The notes beneath the pieces are model-generated. The model saw only the letters and a program-made list of their open reading frames with translations. It made no database searches and was not told the DNA's origin. Below are positions 42,086 to 54,515 of a stretch of DNA of 64,000 nt, piece by piece; position 1 is the first letter of the stretch; each line of letters starts with the position of its first letter. Position numbers and translations under genes: made by a program. The stretch is taken from positions 23,294,535 through 23,358,534 of the forward strand of contig OY783203.1 in NCBI GenBank assembly GCA_963678705.1. Reading direction: 5' to 3'. The stretch is from Panorpa germanica (taxonomy: Eukaryota; Arthropoda; Insecta; Mecoptera; Panorpidae).

Positions 42086-42645
42086 AGACGGAGTATAATT
42101 GATATTAATTGTCAACAGTGGCCATCTTGCGTTAGTAATACTAAGTACAAAGTACCTTCTTTAAGGAGTGTTTCAATGGTTAACCCAATTCATAGAAATC
42201 AAAGCCTATGCGTTCTATGTCGAACCATTTCAAATAATTTCTATTAGAATGTCATGTAAAATCATGAGGTGAAGTGTGGTGCCGGCACAGAATAATAATT
42301 ATTATGCGTACTGTTATTAGTATATATAGATTTTTGAGTGACATACATCTTGTACAATTAATGGAATGCGCTTGCGCTGACATCATAAATGATTGATATT
42401 TTCTGATTCAGTCTGATTCAGTCTAGCTTCTTCATTGACGTGAAATGACTAACAATTTGTTTTGCTGGTCTATTGGGTTTGAGTTAGTGTAGAATTAAAT
42501 AATCTTTAAAAGTTTGGATTTATACGTGCAAATGTTGTTATAGTTTATAAATAAGACTTAAAATTCGTGTATGATTAATGTTGATCGTTAGCAGTTTTGT
42601 GTAATTTATTTCACTAATAATTTCGAACTGCTTTTGAAGTTGACA
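42086..42645. promoter_or_regulatory. Upstream region and 5' UTR of Drp1
   Basis: Free of recognisable repeats and the most likely promoter/5' UTR interval of the plus-strand gene. No TATA box, initiator or binding site could be assigned. The triplet before the start codon (ACA at 42643-42645) is a reasonable insect context. Confidence 0.3.
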
Positions 42646-45600
42646 ATGGAGGCTTTAATACCTGTCATAAATAAATTACAGGATGTTTTTAATACTGTGG
42701 GTTCAGATTCAATACAACTTCCACAAATTATTGTATTAGGGACACAGGTAAGTTAGCAACCGGCAGATTTCAATTGCTATTTTAACCTTACTTATTACAT
42801 AATATATGTTGCAGAGTTCTGGAAAAAGTTCAGTTATAGAGAGCTTAGTTGGAAAATCTTTTTTGCCTCGTGGAACCGGTATTGTAACTCGCCGACCTTT
42901 AATATTACAGTTAATATATAGTCCAAAAGAAGACAGGGAAAACCGTACGCCCGAAGAAGGTAATTAATGAATTGACATTTAAGTACTTCTGAAAAAGGAT
43001 TTTGCATATATGAAGTATTTCGTTTTATAATACTTACTTCTTGATTTACCAAGAATGCGAATTATTTTGAGCAACTCTACTAAAGAAATATTGTTATTGT
43101 AGGTAACATAAACTTAGAAGAATGGGGTAAATTTCTTCACACGAAAAACCGTGTATTTTCTGATTTTAATGATATTCGTAAAGAAATAGAAAATGAAACT
43201 GAACGCATGGCAGGAAGCAATAAGGGAATATGCCCTGAACCAATTAACCTTAAAATATTTTCATCAAAGGTAGTCAACTTAACTTTAGTTGATTTACCAG
43301 GAATTACCAAAGTACCTGTTGGTGATCAACCAGAAGACATTGAGGCTCAAATTCGTGATTTAGTAATGAAGTATGTAAGCAATCCAAACTCGATAATATT
43401 AGCACTCACTGCGGCAAATACTGATATGGCAACTAGTGAAGCCCTAAAAATGGCCAAAGATGTAGATCCTGATGGACGCCGTACTCTTGCTGTTGTTACA
43501 AAGTTAGATCTAATGGATGCAGGAACAGATGCAATTGATATATTATACGGTCGCGTCATTCCGGTTAAACTTGGAATTATCGGTGTTGTAAATCGATCTC
43601 AGCAAGATATAATTAATAATAAATCCATAGAAGAAGCTCTAAGAGACGAAGCAGCATTCCTTCAAAGAAAGTATCCCACGTTAGCTACACGTAATGGAAC
43701 CCAATATCTAGCTAAAACACTTAATAGATTATTGATGCATCATATTAGAGATTGCCTTCCAGATCTCAAGGTGAGCTAACTACGAAACTTATTATTGGGG
43801 TTTTATAAAAAAAATATTAAAAGTATTTATTAACTTTTTATTTATAGACAAGAGTCAATGTAATGGTGTCACAGTTTCAAGCAATTTTAAACTCTTACGG
43901 CGATGACGTTAGTGATAAAAGTCAAACATTGTTACAAATTATAACAAAGTTTGCGTCGTCCTACTGTTCCACAATTGAAGGAACATCACGTAATATTGAA
44001 ACAACAGAGTTGTGTGGTGGAGCACGAATTTGTTATATATTTCATGAAACATTTGGTAGAACCTTAGATTCTATTCATCCACTAGCTGGTTTAACTAAGA
44101 TAGATATATTAACTGCTATTAGAAATGCCACTGGCCCAAGGCCGGCACTTTTTGTTCCGGAGGTATCATTTGAGTTGTTGGTCAAGAGACAAATTAAACG
44201 ACTTGAAGATCCTAGTTTGAGATGTGTGGAGCTAGTACATGAAGAAATGCAGCGAATTATACAGGTATTTATACGATTATATTGCTAAACAGTTTCCAAC
44301 TAAAATGGGATATTTAATATATTTTTCTAAAGTTATAGAAGTAATTTTAAAGGTGCAAACCACTACTTTTTAACGTCAACTTAAAATTTTAAACGAAATT
44401 GTAATTTAAAAACGAAATTGTTCGATCAATCGACTTGTCTTCGATGAATTTAAAGCTTTTGTAAAAAAATTAAATCTAATAATATTTTTTGCATAAACTA
44501 GATGAAACTTTTATTCGAATTGCAACTATGTTTTCAACTTCCATCATTTCTTCAATTTTGTAATTTTGTCGCGTGTTTTAATTTCAGCAACAAAAAATAT
44601 CTTCTTATAGGTACGAATTCAGTAATCCTTTATACTTTAGGAATATGCGACAATATTTGTTATTTAAAAGATTAATTTGTATGAAAATGTTCAGTTAAAA
44701 TACACTGAAAATTTCATAAGACATATTAGTTTCACATTAGCATCAAATAATTTGATGTGAAGGATAAACGTTTTGGAGGTAGTTGTTCACTGACAGTCTT
44801 AATTCAAAAGTTTTGCTCAATGCACTACAAATATAAGCTAGCCGAAGTGGTTAGTCGAAGTTGAAAACTTTTGTAGAAGTAGACTGCACTGCTCTCACAC
44901 ACAACCAAGTAGCACCAATACAAATTTCTACATACACACATACATAGTAATACATAAATGATCGTGACAATAACGCTGACTTTGTAAGACATTGCTGCCA
45001 TAACCGTACATGTCTCACAACAGCTTCCTTTAGCATTTATTCAAAGCAATATGAAAGCGCTATTGCCGCATGCATACATACTATTACTGTTCGATTCATC
45101 TCTGGAGTTGATTGAAAAATTCACATTTTAAATATTGATATCTCGATAACGACGCTGTCAATAATTTTCTTTTTTTTGTATGGTGTCTGGCTATGATTTT
45201 TATAACATATCTTCCTATATTATAATGTTCCAGGTGTTTATTTATTTGTTTATCCTATATTATAATGTTCCAGGTGTATATTTATTTGTTTATATGTTTA
45301 CGCGATTCCTATGGTGGCTCGAAAACTGTTCCATGCATCTCTTATTGAAAATTGTCTATTTCGTAGAGAAAAGAATGCTAAGACTTATGGCGTCCTCGTT
45401 TTATTTTCCCCTGAATTTCCTGGAAACCCATAATTTTGGAAAAACTAAAAAGAAAATTTCTGCTTTTCAATTATAACTTTTAATTCATAAAAAATAAAAA
45501 GTTGAAATTTGGCATGTGTATGGCATGTGGCAGGTGTTCAATGCTAATATTTTTGAAAATTAGAAATTGAAAGTTGAAAGCGCGGTACGAAAGTTTGGAG

Positions 45601-47218
45601 AAAACTCAAATTTAGGATTACATAATAATGAAGTATGTTATTTAAAATTCAAAAATTTTATTTGGGGCGATTTTTACCGAGAATAAAAATTAGGCTAGAA
45701 AGTTGAAATATTGTATATTGGTTAACTTTGGTACTTAATTTACAAATCGAAATTTTTTTTTCCAAATTTTGAATAAAAGTTTTAGTCAGTTTATATGAAA
45801 AATTATTTGTTGTTATATGTAAAATAAATATGGAACTAGTTAAATATTTCAATTTAAAAATGGAATTAAAATTTGAAATGAAATTTAATTCACACACAAA
45901 AGTTTGGAGTTTAAAGAAAATATAAAAATATGTTAAAATTACAAAACTTGATTTCGTTTTTATAAAAACGGCGCGGACAATTTTAAAACAATTGGGCTCA
46001 TACGATTTGTATTTAATCAAAGAATAATTAAGCAAAGTTTATTGAATGCATCTAGTGAACAGCTACATTAAGTAAAATACAACAAATTCTGTGTTTAACA
46101 AAATCGTATTTGTATTAATACTTGTATTAATAGTAGTTTTTCTTATAAACGTTAACTTCATTTAAATGTTTATTTTAGCATTGTGGGACTGAAGTTCAAC
46201 AAGAAATGCTACGATTTCCTAAATTGCATGAGAAAATAGTCGATGTTGTGACCCTGTTATTACGGAGGAGACTACCAACGACCAATAGCATGGTTGAAAA
46301 TTTGGTTGCAATCGAATTAGCATACATTAATACCAAACATCCTGATTTCCATAAAGATGCTGCACTAGTTCCAACTTTGTTAAAGTCTTTGGAAATGGAA
46401 GAAACCATGAGAAGTCATAACAAGAAATTAGCGAATTCTAGCTCACCTAATCAAAATCATGCTATGGAACAAGATAATCGTGTAAGTACACAAAAAACGA
46501 ATAAATTATATTACGAAATTTTTTTTTTTCATTTTTTGTTTGTTTTCTTATAGCGTTCCATGGTTATTCCAAATGAAGCTGTCAATGGCTCAGGATGGCT
46601 CTCGAATATTTTGCCAGCGAGTAAACCAGAAAGTCGTGAACAATCATCAGAAAATACTCCAACACATGACACGAAAACCTTACCGCAGCAAGTAATTAGC
46701 CCCATGAAGCCAGTTAACTTGTTACCTGATGTACCCATGACAACGTCGAGAAAATTATCTGAGAGGGAACGTAGAGACTGTGATGTTATTGGTAATATTT
46801 CTTATAGTTTTTTTCATAAAAAAAATAATAATGTAGTACTTATTTTATTGTTTATTATTATTAATCCTCTACTTTTACAGAACGTTTGATTAAGTCATAT
46901 TTTTATATTGTTCGAAAATCAATTCAAGATTCTGTACCCAAGGCCGTGATGCATTTTTTAGTCAATTATGTTAAGGATAATTTACAATCAGAACTTGTAA
47001 CACACCTTTATAAATCAGATCAAGTTGAAAATTTGCTTAATGAGTCAGAGCATATTGCGCAACGTAGAAAAGAAGCAGCAGATATGCTAAAGGTATGCTA
47101 TCAATAAGCTAATTTTTTTTTGAACCTTTGATATCGATATAATTTTTAATTTTATTTGCAGGCTCTACAGCGAGCTGGCCACATTATTAGCGAAATAAGG
47201 GAGACTCATATGTGGTAA
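42646..47218 (+). CDS. Drp1: Dynamin-related protein 1 (mitochondrial/peroxisomal fission GTPase)
   Basis: Eight exons with GT/AG borders: 42646-42747, 42815-42959, 43103-43770, 43848-44264, 46179-46481, 46554-46791, 46881-47092, 47162-47218. They sum to 2142 nt, or 713 residues, against about 735 in fly and human. Drp1 polymerises around mitochondria and peroxisomes and constricts them on GTP hydrolysis. GTPase motifs are complete: GTQSSGKSS (32-40), the switch threonine region, DLPG (146-149), TKLD (215-218) and NRSQ (246-249). Middle domain and stalk follow. The variable B insert lies around 520-600. The regulatory RKLS-E site (S614) is the counterpart of the human PKA-site serine. The GTPase effector domain ends AEADMLK-like and ETHMW. 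Intron 4 (1914 bp) holds a sense-oriented Helitron fragment. A possible AATAAA lies at 47864. Confidence 0.95.
44265..46178 (+). other. Large Drp1 intron 4
   Basis: The intron runs from GTATTT to a TATTTTAG acceptor. About 950 bp before the Helitron (44265-45212) and 275 bp after it contain no recognised feature. The other Drp1 introns are 67-143 bp, so this one is clearly expanded; the Helitron fragment accounts for about 690 bp. Confidence 0.8.
45213..45902 (+). mobile_element. Helitron-like family B with doubled head, in Drp1 intron
   Basis: Two heads in direct order: TTCCTATATTATAATGTTCC (TC at 45213) and again TC at 45253, 40 bp apart. The body follows to ACACACAAAAG at about 45902, where the hairpin and CTAG end are lost. 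Confidence 0.7.
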
Positions 47219-48201
47219 AAGTATGGAAAAAACTATCCCTGTTGTAGTTTGCAAAATTTTATTCTGATCACAGTTCTATACGTTTTATAGATGTATTTAT
47301 TATTTCAGGGCACACATTAATATTTTTAAAGACGTGCCATTTTGTCTTTTTTACTTTGTATTATTTTTTACAATTATTGAAAATTGTTAATTCCTTTTCA
47401 TTTACACAGATATTAAAATAATATTTTTTTAAATGGTTTTTAATATCAAATTTTAATTCAATCTTCAAAATTGATAAAACGAATTAAAAAAATATATCAT
47501 GACCTTAAGTTGAATTGTCATTTATTCAATTATGAGTATGTAAAATATGTTTTAGTATTAAATATGAAGTTATAATTTAAGTAACGTATAGTAAAAATGT
47601 ATTTTATTATTTTTTACTTATTGTAGATGCTTTTTTCTATTACTATGTTTTTGAATTGTGTTAGACCTCAATTATTATTTTTTAAATTTACATTTGGCTG
47701 TTAATTAAGTTGATGATTCAATAACGTTAAGTATATTTAAAACAGAAAAAAATAATTATGGCGCACATTATCATATAACGAAAATTTCAATTTATTCATG
47801 TAAACATTTGAACAATTATTGCATTTTATTTAATAGTTTGCTAACGTACTTTACAAATTCCTCAATAAATACAAATGTAATATTTATGGAGAAAATACGT
47901 CTACAGATGGTACAGAGTCATACATAGTACTTAGTAAGTATTATTCAAACCTTAATTTAAAAAAAGTTTATGTGAAAGACGTAACCTTTTCTTATCTGTT
48001 TTGATCTAGTCGTCACTAACTATTCAAAGTTATTATTTACACGTACATTTAAAAGGGATGCAATACAAAGGAACCATCACAAGCTTAGTTAGTTTTAAAT
48101 ATAAATAATGTTACTCTTAACCGTTATGTTCTCCCTAATATTTTCAATATATATCACAAAAATAATGATTTCAAAGCAATAATATACGTTAACTCTTTTA
48201 A
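47219..48201 (+). other. Drp1 3' UTR and downstream intergenic
   Basis: AT-rich. The nearest clear polyadenylation hexamer on the plus strand that I note is AATAAA at 47864. Nothing else recognised. Confidence 0.4.
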
Positions 48202-48597
48202 TACGATTTGTAACAAAGCATTAAGAGTTATATACAGGTATTAGGCCCAAAAAAGCGATTTAAGATTTTCTCCTGAGCTCAACCGATTAATTACTAAAAA
48301 ATATACTTGAGAAGCTTGTGTTAAAATTTGAGACTAATAGGTTTAGACGTTTCTGAGAAATCTTGGTCACCGACTTTAAAAACACAGTTTTTATAAAAAC
48401 GCATTTAAGGTTTCAAAAACATAGAGTAAAAATTTTTTTTTTCAACTTACATTACTTCGAAAATAATCGCCCGATTAACTTGAAATTTTCTGTGTGTGTA
48501 CTTAAATATACGTACATTACGAAATGAAATATATTTTTTTATTTTTTTTGAAAATTCAAACCGTATATAACCCCTTAATGCTTTATTACAAATCGTA
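48202..48597. mobile_element. MITE of about 396 bp
   Basis: Inverted ends TACGATTTGTAACAAAGCAT and the complement of TACGATTTGTAATAAAGCAT, continuing TAAG.GTTATATAC, give arms of about 37 bp. TA at both edges would fit a TA target duplication (Tc1/mariner-like). Non-coding. Confidence 0.7.
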
Positions 48598-48930
48598 CTA
48601 CTTTATAATCTACAACATTTTAAGAACAGTGTTTTCAAGAGAATATCGTGTAGACATTAATCATAATTTTTTCGGTGATGCTGAAGGGCCATCCTAACAA
48701 TATTGTAAAAGTACTTTTATTAATTGTCCAATTTCATATTAACATTGCAATTGTCTTTTGAAGAAAGTTAAGTTGTTCGTTACGGTTGTTTTGTTGTAAT
48801 GTACGTATTATATGAAAATGTAATAAAAATTCGTAATGATAATATTTTAAAAATTGCTAATATAAATTTTGACTATTCTACAGCACAATGTGATAATATT
48901 TTCATACACTTATACTATTTTAAATTATAT
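48598..48930. other. Short spacer, nothing recognised
   Basis: AT-rich with no frame of note. Confidence 0.4.
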
Positions 48931-49120
48931 AGCGTTTACTCCCGTCGGAAATGACGTCTTCTTACGGTGCATGATTTAAATGCAACAAAATAATTCGTAA
49001 TTTCATTTTAAATTTCATTTTTAAATCGAAATATTTAACTTGTTCAATATTAAAATAATTTATTTAAACTGACTAAAATAACTATTTTTTTCAACAAAAT
49101 ATAATTTTTTTTTTAATTTA
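48931..49120 (-). mobile_element. Inverted Helitron-like family B tail (subtype B2)
   Basis: The minus strand reads TTACGAATTATTTTGTTGCA...GACGTCATTTCCGACGGGAG, then TAAACGCTA. The hairpin is decayed (GACGTCATTTCCGACG). Confidence 0.6.
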
Positions 49121-50067
49121 AGGGCACATGTTCTGCAGCGCGGCTACCTCACACAGCCCGTATACTCTATCGCCACTACTTCAAGTGCCACCGCTACTTA
49201 GTGTACTGACCCCCAGCGCCCCCACCCCTAATAATATATCGTAAATATAATTATGAAAATTAAAATGTAAGTTTACAGTGCAGTTTTAATTATGTAAATT
49301 AATTGCTGTAGTATCGAATTGAAAGTTCTTTAGCGGTGGCACTTGAAGTAGTGGCGATAGAGAATACGGGCTCTGGAAGGTAGCCGCGCTGCAGAAAATG
49401 TGCCGTGGTGCTGAAAGTGTGGGCGGCGCTGTAGGGGGATTGAATCGAAAGTGCAAGAGCGGAAACGATAGGGGCTATAGTGGTAAGAAGCACAGGCACT
49501 GGGATTAGAAATGATCAGGAATATAGGGCTAGGCACTGTTAAAAACAGAAATTAATTAGGAAAGATTAGAGTAAATTAATAAGTAAATATAAATTATAAC
49601 AAGCATTCATCTTATCAAACAATAACTTAAAAATAATGTTCTTATAAAGATGCAATTTAGTATGTAGGTTAAGAGTAAAATATTAATTTTGAAAATTACT
49701 TGTTAAGAGATTAGTACGCAGTACGGTAGCACAGGATTATTTAATTATAGCTTTGAAGTGGGGCCAGGGAAAGTGCTAGCAGGACCAACTGTGCTCAGGG
49801 AAGGAGCAATGTAGGGCTGCTGAGCGTGAGTCGCGGGACTGGAAGTAGGCTATGTGTAGCGGAGGTATTAAATTAAAAGTTCGGGAATGATAAAGCTTAT
49901 AGGCGGTAGACATTGTTCAATACAGTGCTTATTTAGAGTAAATGAAAAATTTAGAGCGAATTGGGTGATGATAAATTAAAAGAAATATATTTTTTAGTAA
50001 AAATTACTTAAAACTTATATTTTGCATCAAGATCAATACAAAAATACATAACACGGCGAAGGGCTAG
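49121..50067 (+). mobile_element. Helitron-like family A tail with inverted internal copy
   Basis: 49123-49199 (minus) and 49331-49404 (plus) are inverted copies of one family-A segment (GTGGCACTTGAAGTAGTGGC). The plus part then runs to CTAG at 50064-50067. The final hairpin is worn down. It abuts the next element at 50068 exactly. Confidence 0.65.
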
Positions 50068-50163
50068 TCTTCTTACTATTATAATGTTTGTAATGTTCCA
50101 TAAGAACTCCTGTATATTTATACACACACACACATATATATATACTATATACTTTTTTCATAC

Positions 50164-50240
<77 letters not shown>

Positions 50241-51423
50241 GGCGAGTACAAAGTCTTTTAAATTTTGTCCAATGTTAGAAGATAGTTGAAACGTTGAAAC
50301 TTGGTATGTAGGCTTGCTGTGTAGACAATATCTAATGACAAAAATTGAAAACCCCAAATTTCCAGGGGCAGCGAGAGTTCACGCGGTAAAAGCTATAAAT
50401 ATTCAGTAAAGAAAATTAAAACTTGGGGTATATTGAGACACTAATTGTGCACATTTGCCAATAATTGGAACACAAAAGTTTTTATTCAGTGTCGTGAATT
50501 TTTGGGAGCAATGTAGCAAAAGAGCTATAACGTTCAAATTTGGAAAGTGGATCTTCTATAGACGGTCATTAAAGAAAAACTGCAAATTTCCAGGGGCGGC
50601 GGGCGCCAGGGAACAACAACCAGAAATATCAAATGTATAGAGATACAAGGCTATATTTAGTATATAAGTTCTTGGATACAAACAAAATAGATCACGTACT
50701 TAAACCTAATATCTCGAAAACCAAAATTTTTATTCAGTAGCGGCGCGAATGTTTGGGGGCAATGTAGCAAAAGAGCTATAACTTTGAAATTTGGAACGCG
50801 GGTTCTCTATAGACGTTCATTGAAGAAAAACTATAGAACATTGCAAATTTCCAGAGGCGGCAGGCGACGGGGGCCAAAAACGAGAAATATAAAAAATATA
50901 GAGATGAAAGGCTATAATTTAGTATGTGTGTTCTTAAATACAAACAAAATAGATCCCCGTACCTAAAATTTAACAAATTTAGAATTGATTGATATTTGGT
51001 GCGATTGTAGCAAGTATCGAATGGGAAGTGCTTGAGCGAGTGGGGCGGTGGCGGTCAAAGTAGTTGCGATAGAGGGTCTAGAAGGTAGTCGCGCTGCACA
51101 AGATGTGCCGTGGTGCTGGAAATGTGTGTGGCGGTGCAGGGGGAATAAATTGAAGTGTAAGAACTGGAACGATAAGTGCTAGAATGGTAAGGAGCGAAGG
51201 CGCTGGGATTAAGGATGATGATGAACGAGGCGCTGGACACTGTTAAAAACAGAAATTAATTAGGTTTTTTTTAGTCAGTTTATATGAAAAATTCTTTGTA
51301 GTTATATGTAAAATTATTATAGAACGAGTAAAATATTTCAATTTAAAAATGGACTTAAACTTTGAAATGAAATTCAATTCACACATAAAAGACAGACGTC
51401 GCTTGCGACGGGGTAAACACTAG
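50068..51423 (+). mobile_element. Complete chimeric Helitron: A head, B tail
   Basis: Head TCTTCTTACTATTATAATG at 50068 (family A). Family-A body, with a (TA)n array at about 50168-50237, runs to about 51265. From GGTTTTTTTTAGTCAG the body is family B, ending with a perfect CGTCGCTTGCGACG hairpin (about 51397-51410) and CTAG at 51420-51423, then T. It is non-coding. The junction differs from the other chimeras. Confidence 0.7.
50168..50237. repeat. (TA)n microsatellite
   Basis: Pure TA run of about 70 bp, preceded by CACACACACA near 50121. Confidence 0.95.
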
Positions 51424-51942
51424 TACCAATCTGCTCAACCAACCAATCTTACCAACTTTTTCTCAAAATTTGTTATTTTTTTTAGATTTTTAAATTAGGT
51501 ACTAAAGTTAACACATATTCAAAATTTAAATTTTCTAGTACAATTTTTACTCTCGGCAAAAACGTTGAATTTTCTTTTACTTAACTTAATTATTCTGCAA
51601 TCCAAAATATAAACTTTCTCCAAAGTTTCATAACGAGCTCCTTAATTTTCTCAACCCCCTATTTGCCCCCTATTCCAATTCCTGAATGTCTAATTTTCGA
51701 AAAATGTCAACGTTGAACACCGTAATACACATGCAATATTTCAACTTTCTATCTTTTACGAATTAAAAGTTATTTTCTTTTTCTGCTTTTCCAAAATTAC
51801 GAGTTTCCAGGGAATTCAGAATTTTTTTCTCTACGAAATAGGAAATTTTCAAAAACATTGATTGAGTCGTTTTCATTCTACTATATGAAATTCAGCAAGT
51901 AGCTAACATATAAATATACGTTTGGAACATTATAATATAGGA
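51424..51942 (-). mobile_element. Inverted Helitron-like family B, tail missing
   Basis: Family-B 5' half on the minus strand, with its head (complement of TCCTATATTATAATG) at 51942. Confidence 0.65.
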
Positions 51943-52200
51943 TCCCATCATTTGTGTTGTGTTTAGTGTAATTGAAAATTTGGCAATTTACTTAGCTTCA
52001 CTGTGTGTTTAAAAAGTTGAAAGTTTATTTTGGTTATCATATAATTATTATTTTATTTTGTATGTTCAAGTAGTAACTAAAATAAAATTATTTTAACCCG
52101 AATCAGTTGCATTTTATAAATTATTTTTACTTTTCGTTGTCAAATACATTCGCAAGAAATTCGCATAATCTATTGCGAATGCGAATAGTCGTTTCAAATA
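51943..52200. other. Spacer before the mariner-like element
   Basis: Unique AT-rich sequence ending in the TA target site. TTGCGAATGCGAATAG recalls ATTCGCATTCGCAC near 3866. Confidence 0.4.
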
Positions 52201-54515
52201 CAGGGTGTCCCAAAATTCAACGATAAGCCGGCACCAGAAGGTGGTCCTGCTCATGACTACACAAGAAAAAAAGAAAGATAAATTTTATCTCATTTAGTTT
52301 AGGAATTAGAAAAAAAGAAATTTTTTTTTCGAAAATTGAAACACCTTAAGATGTTTTTAACTACCATGACCACAATTTTTCAAATATTTCTGTTTTTTTT
52401 TTGTATCGGCAACCTAAATAGCACTGCTATCCACCACAACCATTAAAACTCCCAGAATGCTAGTAGTTTTTGCACAAAATTCAATCAAATTTATTTTTTT
52501 CCCTAAAATTTTTAAAGATTTTTACTTTCAGTCAACTTTAACTCATCGTGGTGTAAAAAAAAGTATGAACACTACTATGGCAAGTTTTTTTAAAAATTGG
52601 CGCAACTCTTCAGGATTCCAAAATGGTATAATACTGCAGGAAAACTAGCAATAAAAAAAAATTATGCATACTATTTCTAAACAAGAACCAAATTTCATAA
52701 ATTGTTGTTGTTGATATTTCAATCTTTTACAATACCCAAAATAGATTTTTTATAGTTGAATGAATTAAAACAAATGGTACAAACAATTTTTCATTCATTT
52801 TATAAATTTATTGCATTATTTACATTACAGTAAATGTTCAAATTGTTTCCCACCGGCATTAATACATGCACAACATCGCCTTAAAAAAGATTGTTTTTTT
52901 CGGACGTTATTACCATTGGATAATATCCACAACGGGTCATGCTGCAAAAGCTCAGTGTAGATCCCCAATTCTTAGGTAAAATTCTATAGTCGGATGAAAC
53001 AACCTGCAAGAAAGATGGTTATTTAAATCTTCATAACCTACATAGCTGGAGCAATGAAAATTCGCACCTAATGAGACCAGACAAATCCCAATATCAATTC
53101 AAGATTAACCTATGGACGGGCATATTAAATGGAAAAGTGCTTGGGCTCTTTGAGGTACAAGGAAATTAGATGGCAATAGTTATTTGAACTTTTTTCAAAA
53201 TGACTTGTCAGAATTATTAGAAGACGTGCCCATAAGTGATTTACAAAACATTCGGTTGCAAAATGATGGTTGCCCAGCTCATTATGCTCGTCCTGTGTGA
53301 GAATACTTAAACGAAGAGTATCCAAGGTTTAGGATCGGGTGAATGGGGTGGCCATAAAATAGGACCAATTCCTATTGGTCTGTTTAGCTTGGGCTCTTTG
53401 AGGTACAAGGAAATTAGATGGCAATAGTTATTTGAACTTTTTTCAAAATGACTTGTCAGAATTATTAGAAGACGTGCCCATAAGTGATTTACAAAACATT
53501 CGGTTGCAAAATGATGGTTGCCCAGCTCATTATGCTCGTCCTGTGTGAGAATACTTAAACGAAGAGTATCCAGGGTTTAGGATCGGGTGAATGGGGTGGC
53601 CATAAAATAGGACCAAGTCCTATTTTATGGCCACCCCATTCACCCGATCTAAACCCCCTGGACTTCTTCTATTGGGGTTGTCTTAAAGAAAGAGTTTATA
53701 CAAAACCCGTAGCAACATTGGACGAGCTTCGACAAAAAATTACTCAGGTTGCACATCATATGAAAGGTCGTTTATATGCTATAGGTAAGGAAATATCGTT
53801 TATATGCTCCACGAATAAAAAGATTTTTTTTAAGGCGATGTCGTGCCTGTATTTAAGCTGGTGGCAAACATTTTGACCATTTACTATAATGTAAATAAAC
53901 TATAAAACTTATAAAATAAATGAAAAATTGTTTGTACCATTTGTTTTAATTCAATCAACAATAAAAAACCTCTTTTGGGTATTGTAAAAGTGATAACTAT
54001 ATCAACAACAACAATTTATGAAATATGGTTCTTGTTTAGAAATAGTATGTATAATTTTTTTTTATTGCTAGTTTTCCTGGAGTATTATACCATTTTGGAA
54101 TCCTGAAAAGTTGCGCCAATTTTTAAAAAAGCTTGCCATAGTAGTGTTCATACTTTTTTTTACACCACGATGAGTTAAAGTTGACTGAAAGTAAAAATCT
54201 TTAAAAAATGTAGACAAAAAAATAATTTCGATTAAATTTTGTGTAAAAACTACTAGCATTCTGGGAGTTTTAATGGTTGTGATGGATAGAAGTGCTATTT
54301 AGGTTGCCGATACTAAAAAAAATCAGAAATATTTGAAAAATTGTGGTCATGGTAGTTAAAAACATCTTAAGGTGTTTCAATTTTCGAAAAAAATTTAATT
54401 TTTTTTCTAATTCCTAAACAAAATGAGATAAAATTTTTTTTTCTCTTTTTCTTGTGTAGTCATGAGCAGGACCACCTTCTGGTGCCGGCTTATCGTTGAA
54501 TTTTGAGACACCCTG
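52201..54515. mobile_element. Fold-back mariner-like element (2.3 kb)
   Basis: Ends CAGGGTGTCCCAAAATTCAA and the complement of CAGGGTGTCTCAAAATTCAA, flanked by TA on both sides. The inverted arms are very long (about 52201-52890 against 53815-54515). They include the 3' end of the transposase gene, so the left arm is an inverted copy of the right end rather than a normal 5' end. The middle holds a broken transposase (separate entry), a 248-bp tandem duplication (53140-53387 and 53388-53627) and a perfect-looking palindrome (53581-53649). The same ends bound the MITE at 22666-23428. Confidence 0.8.
52960..53790 (+). pseudogene. Broken Tc1/mariner-superfamily transposase
   Basis: Pieces of the DDE region in shifting frames: SDETTCKKDGYLNLHN with the first catalytic D near 52995, INLWTGILNGKVLGLFE near 53110, and NDGCPAHYARPV near 53263 (duplicated near 53511) with the second D. 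After the palindrome, WPPHSPDLNPLDFFYWG near 53629 carries the C-terminal SPDLNPLDF motif, then LKERVYTKPVATLDELR. Stops, the duplication and the palindrome make it non-functional. The DNA-binding N-terminus is absent. Belongs with insect mariner-like sequences; exact clade not assigned. Confidence 0.8.

Noticed and set aside
42011-42247. 78-codon frame upstream of Drp1 as a small gene
   Set aside because: Starts inside an inverted Helitron fragment and shows no domain or start context.
44851-45036. 61-codon minus-strand frame in Drp1 intron 4
   Set aside because: Short, no domain, no splice partner; consistent with chance.
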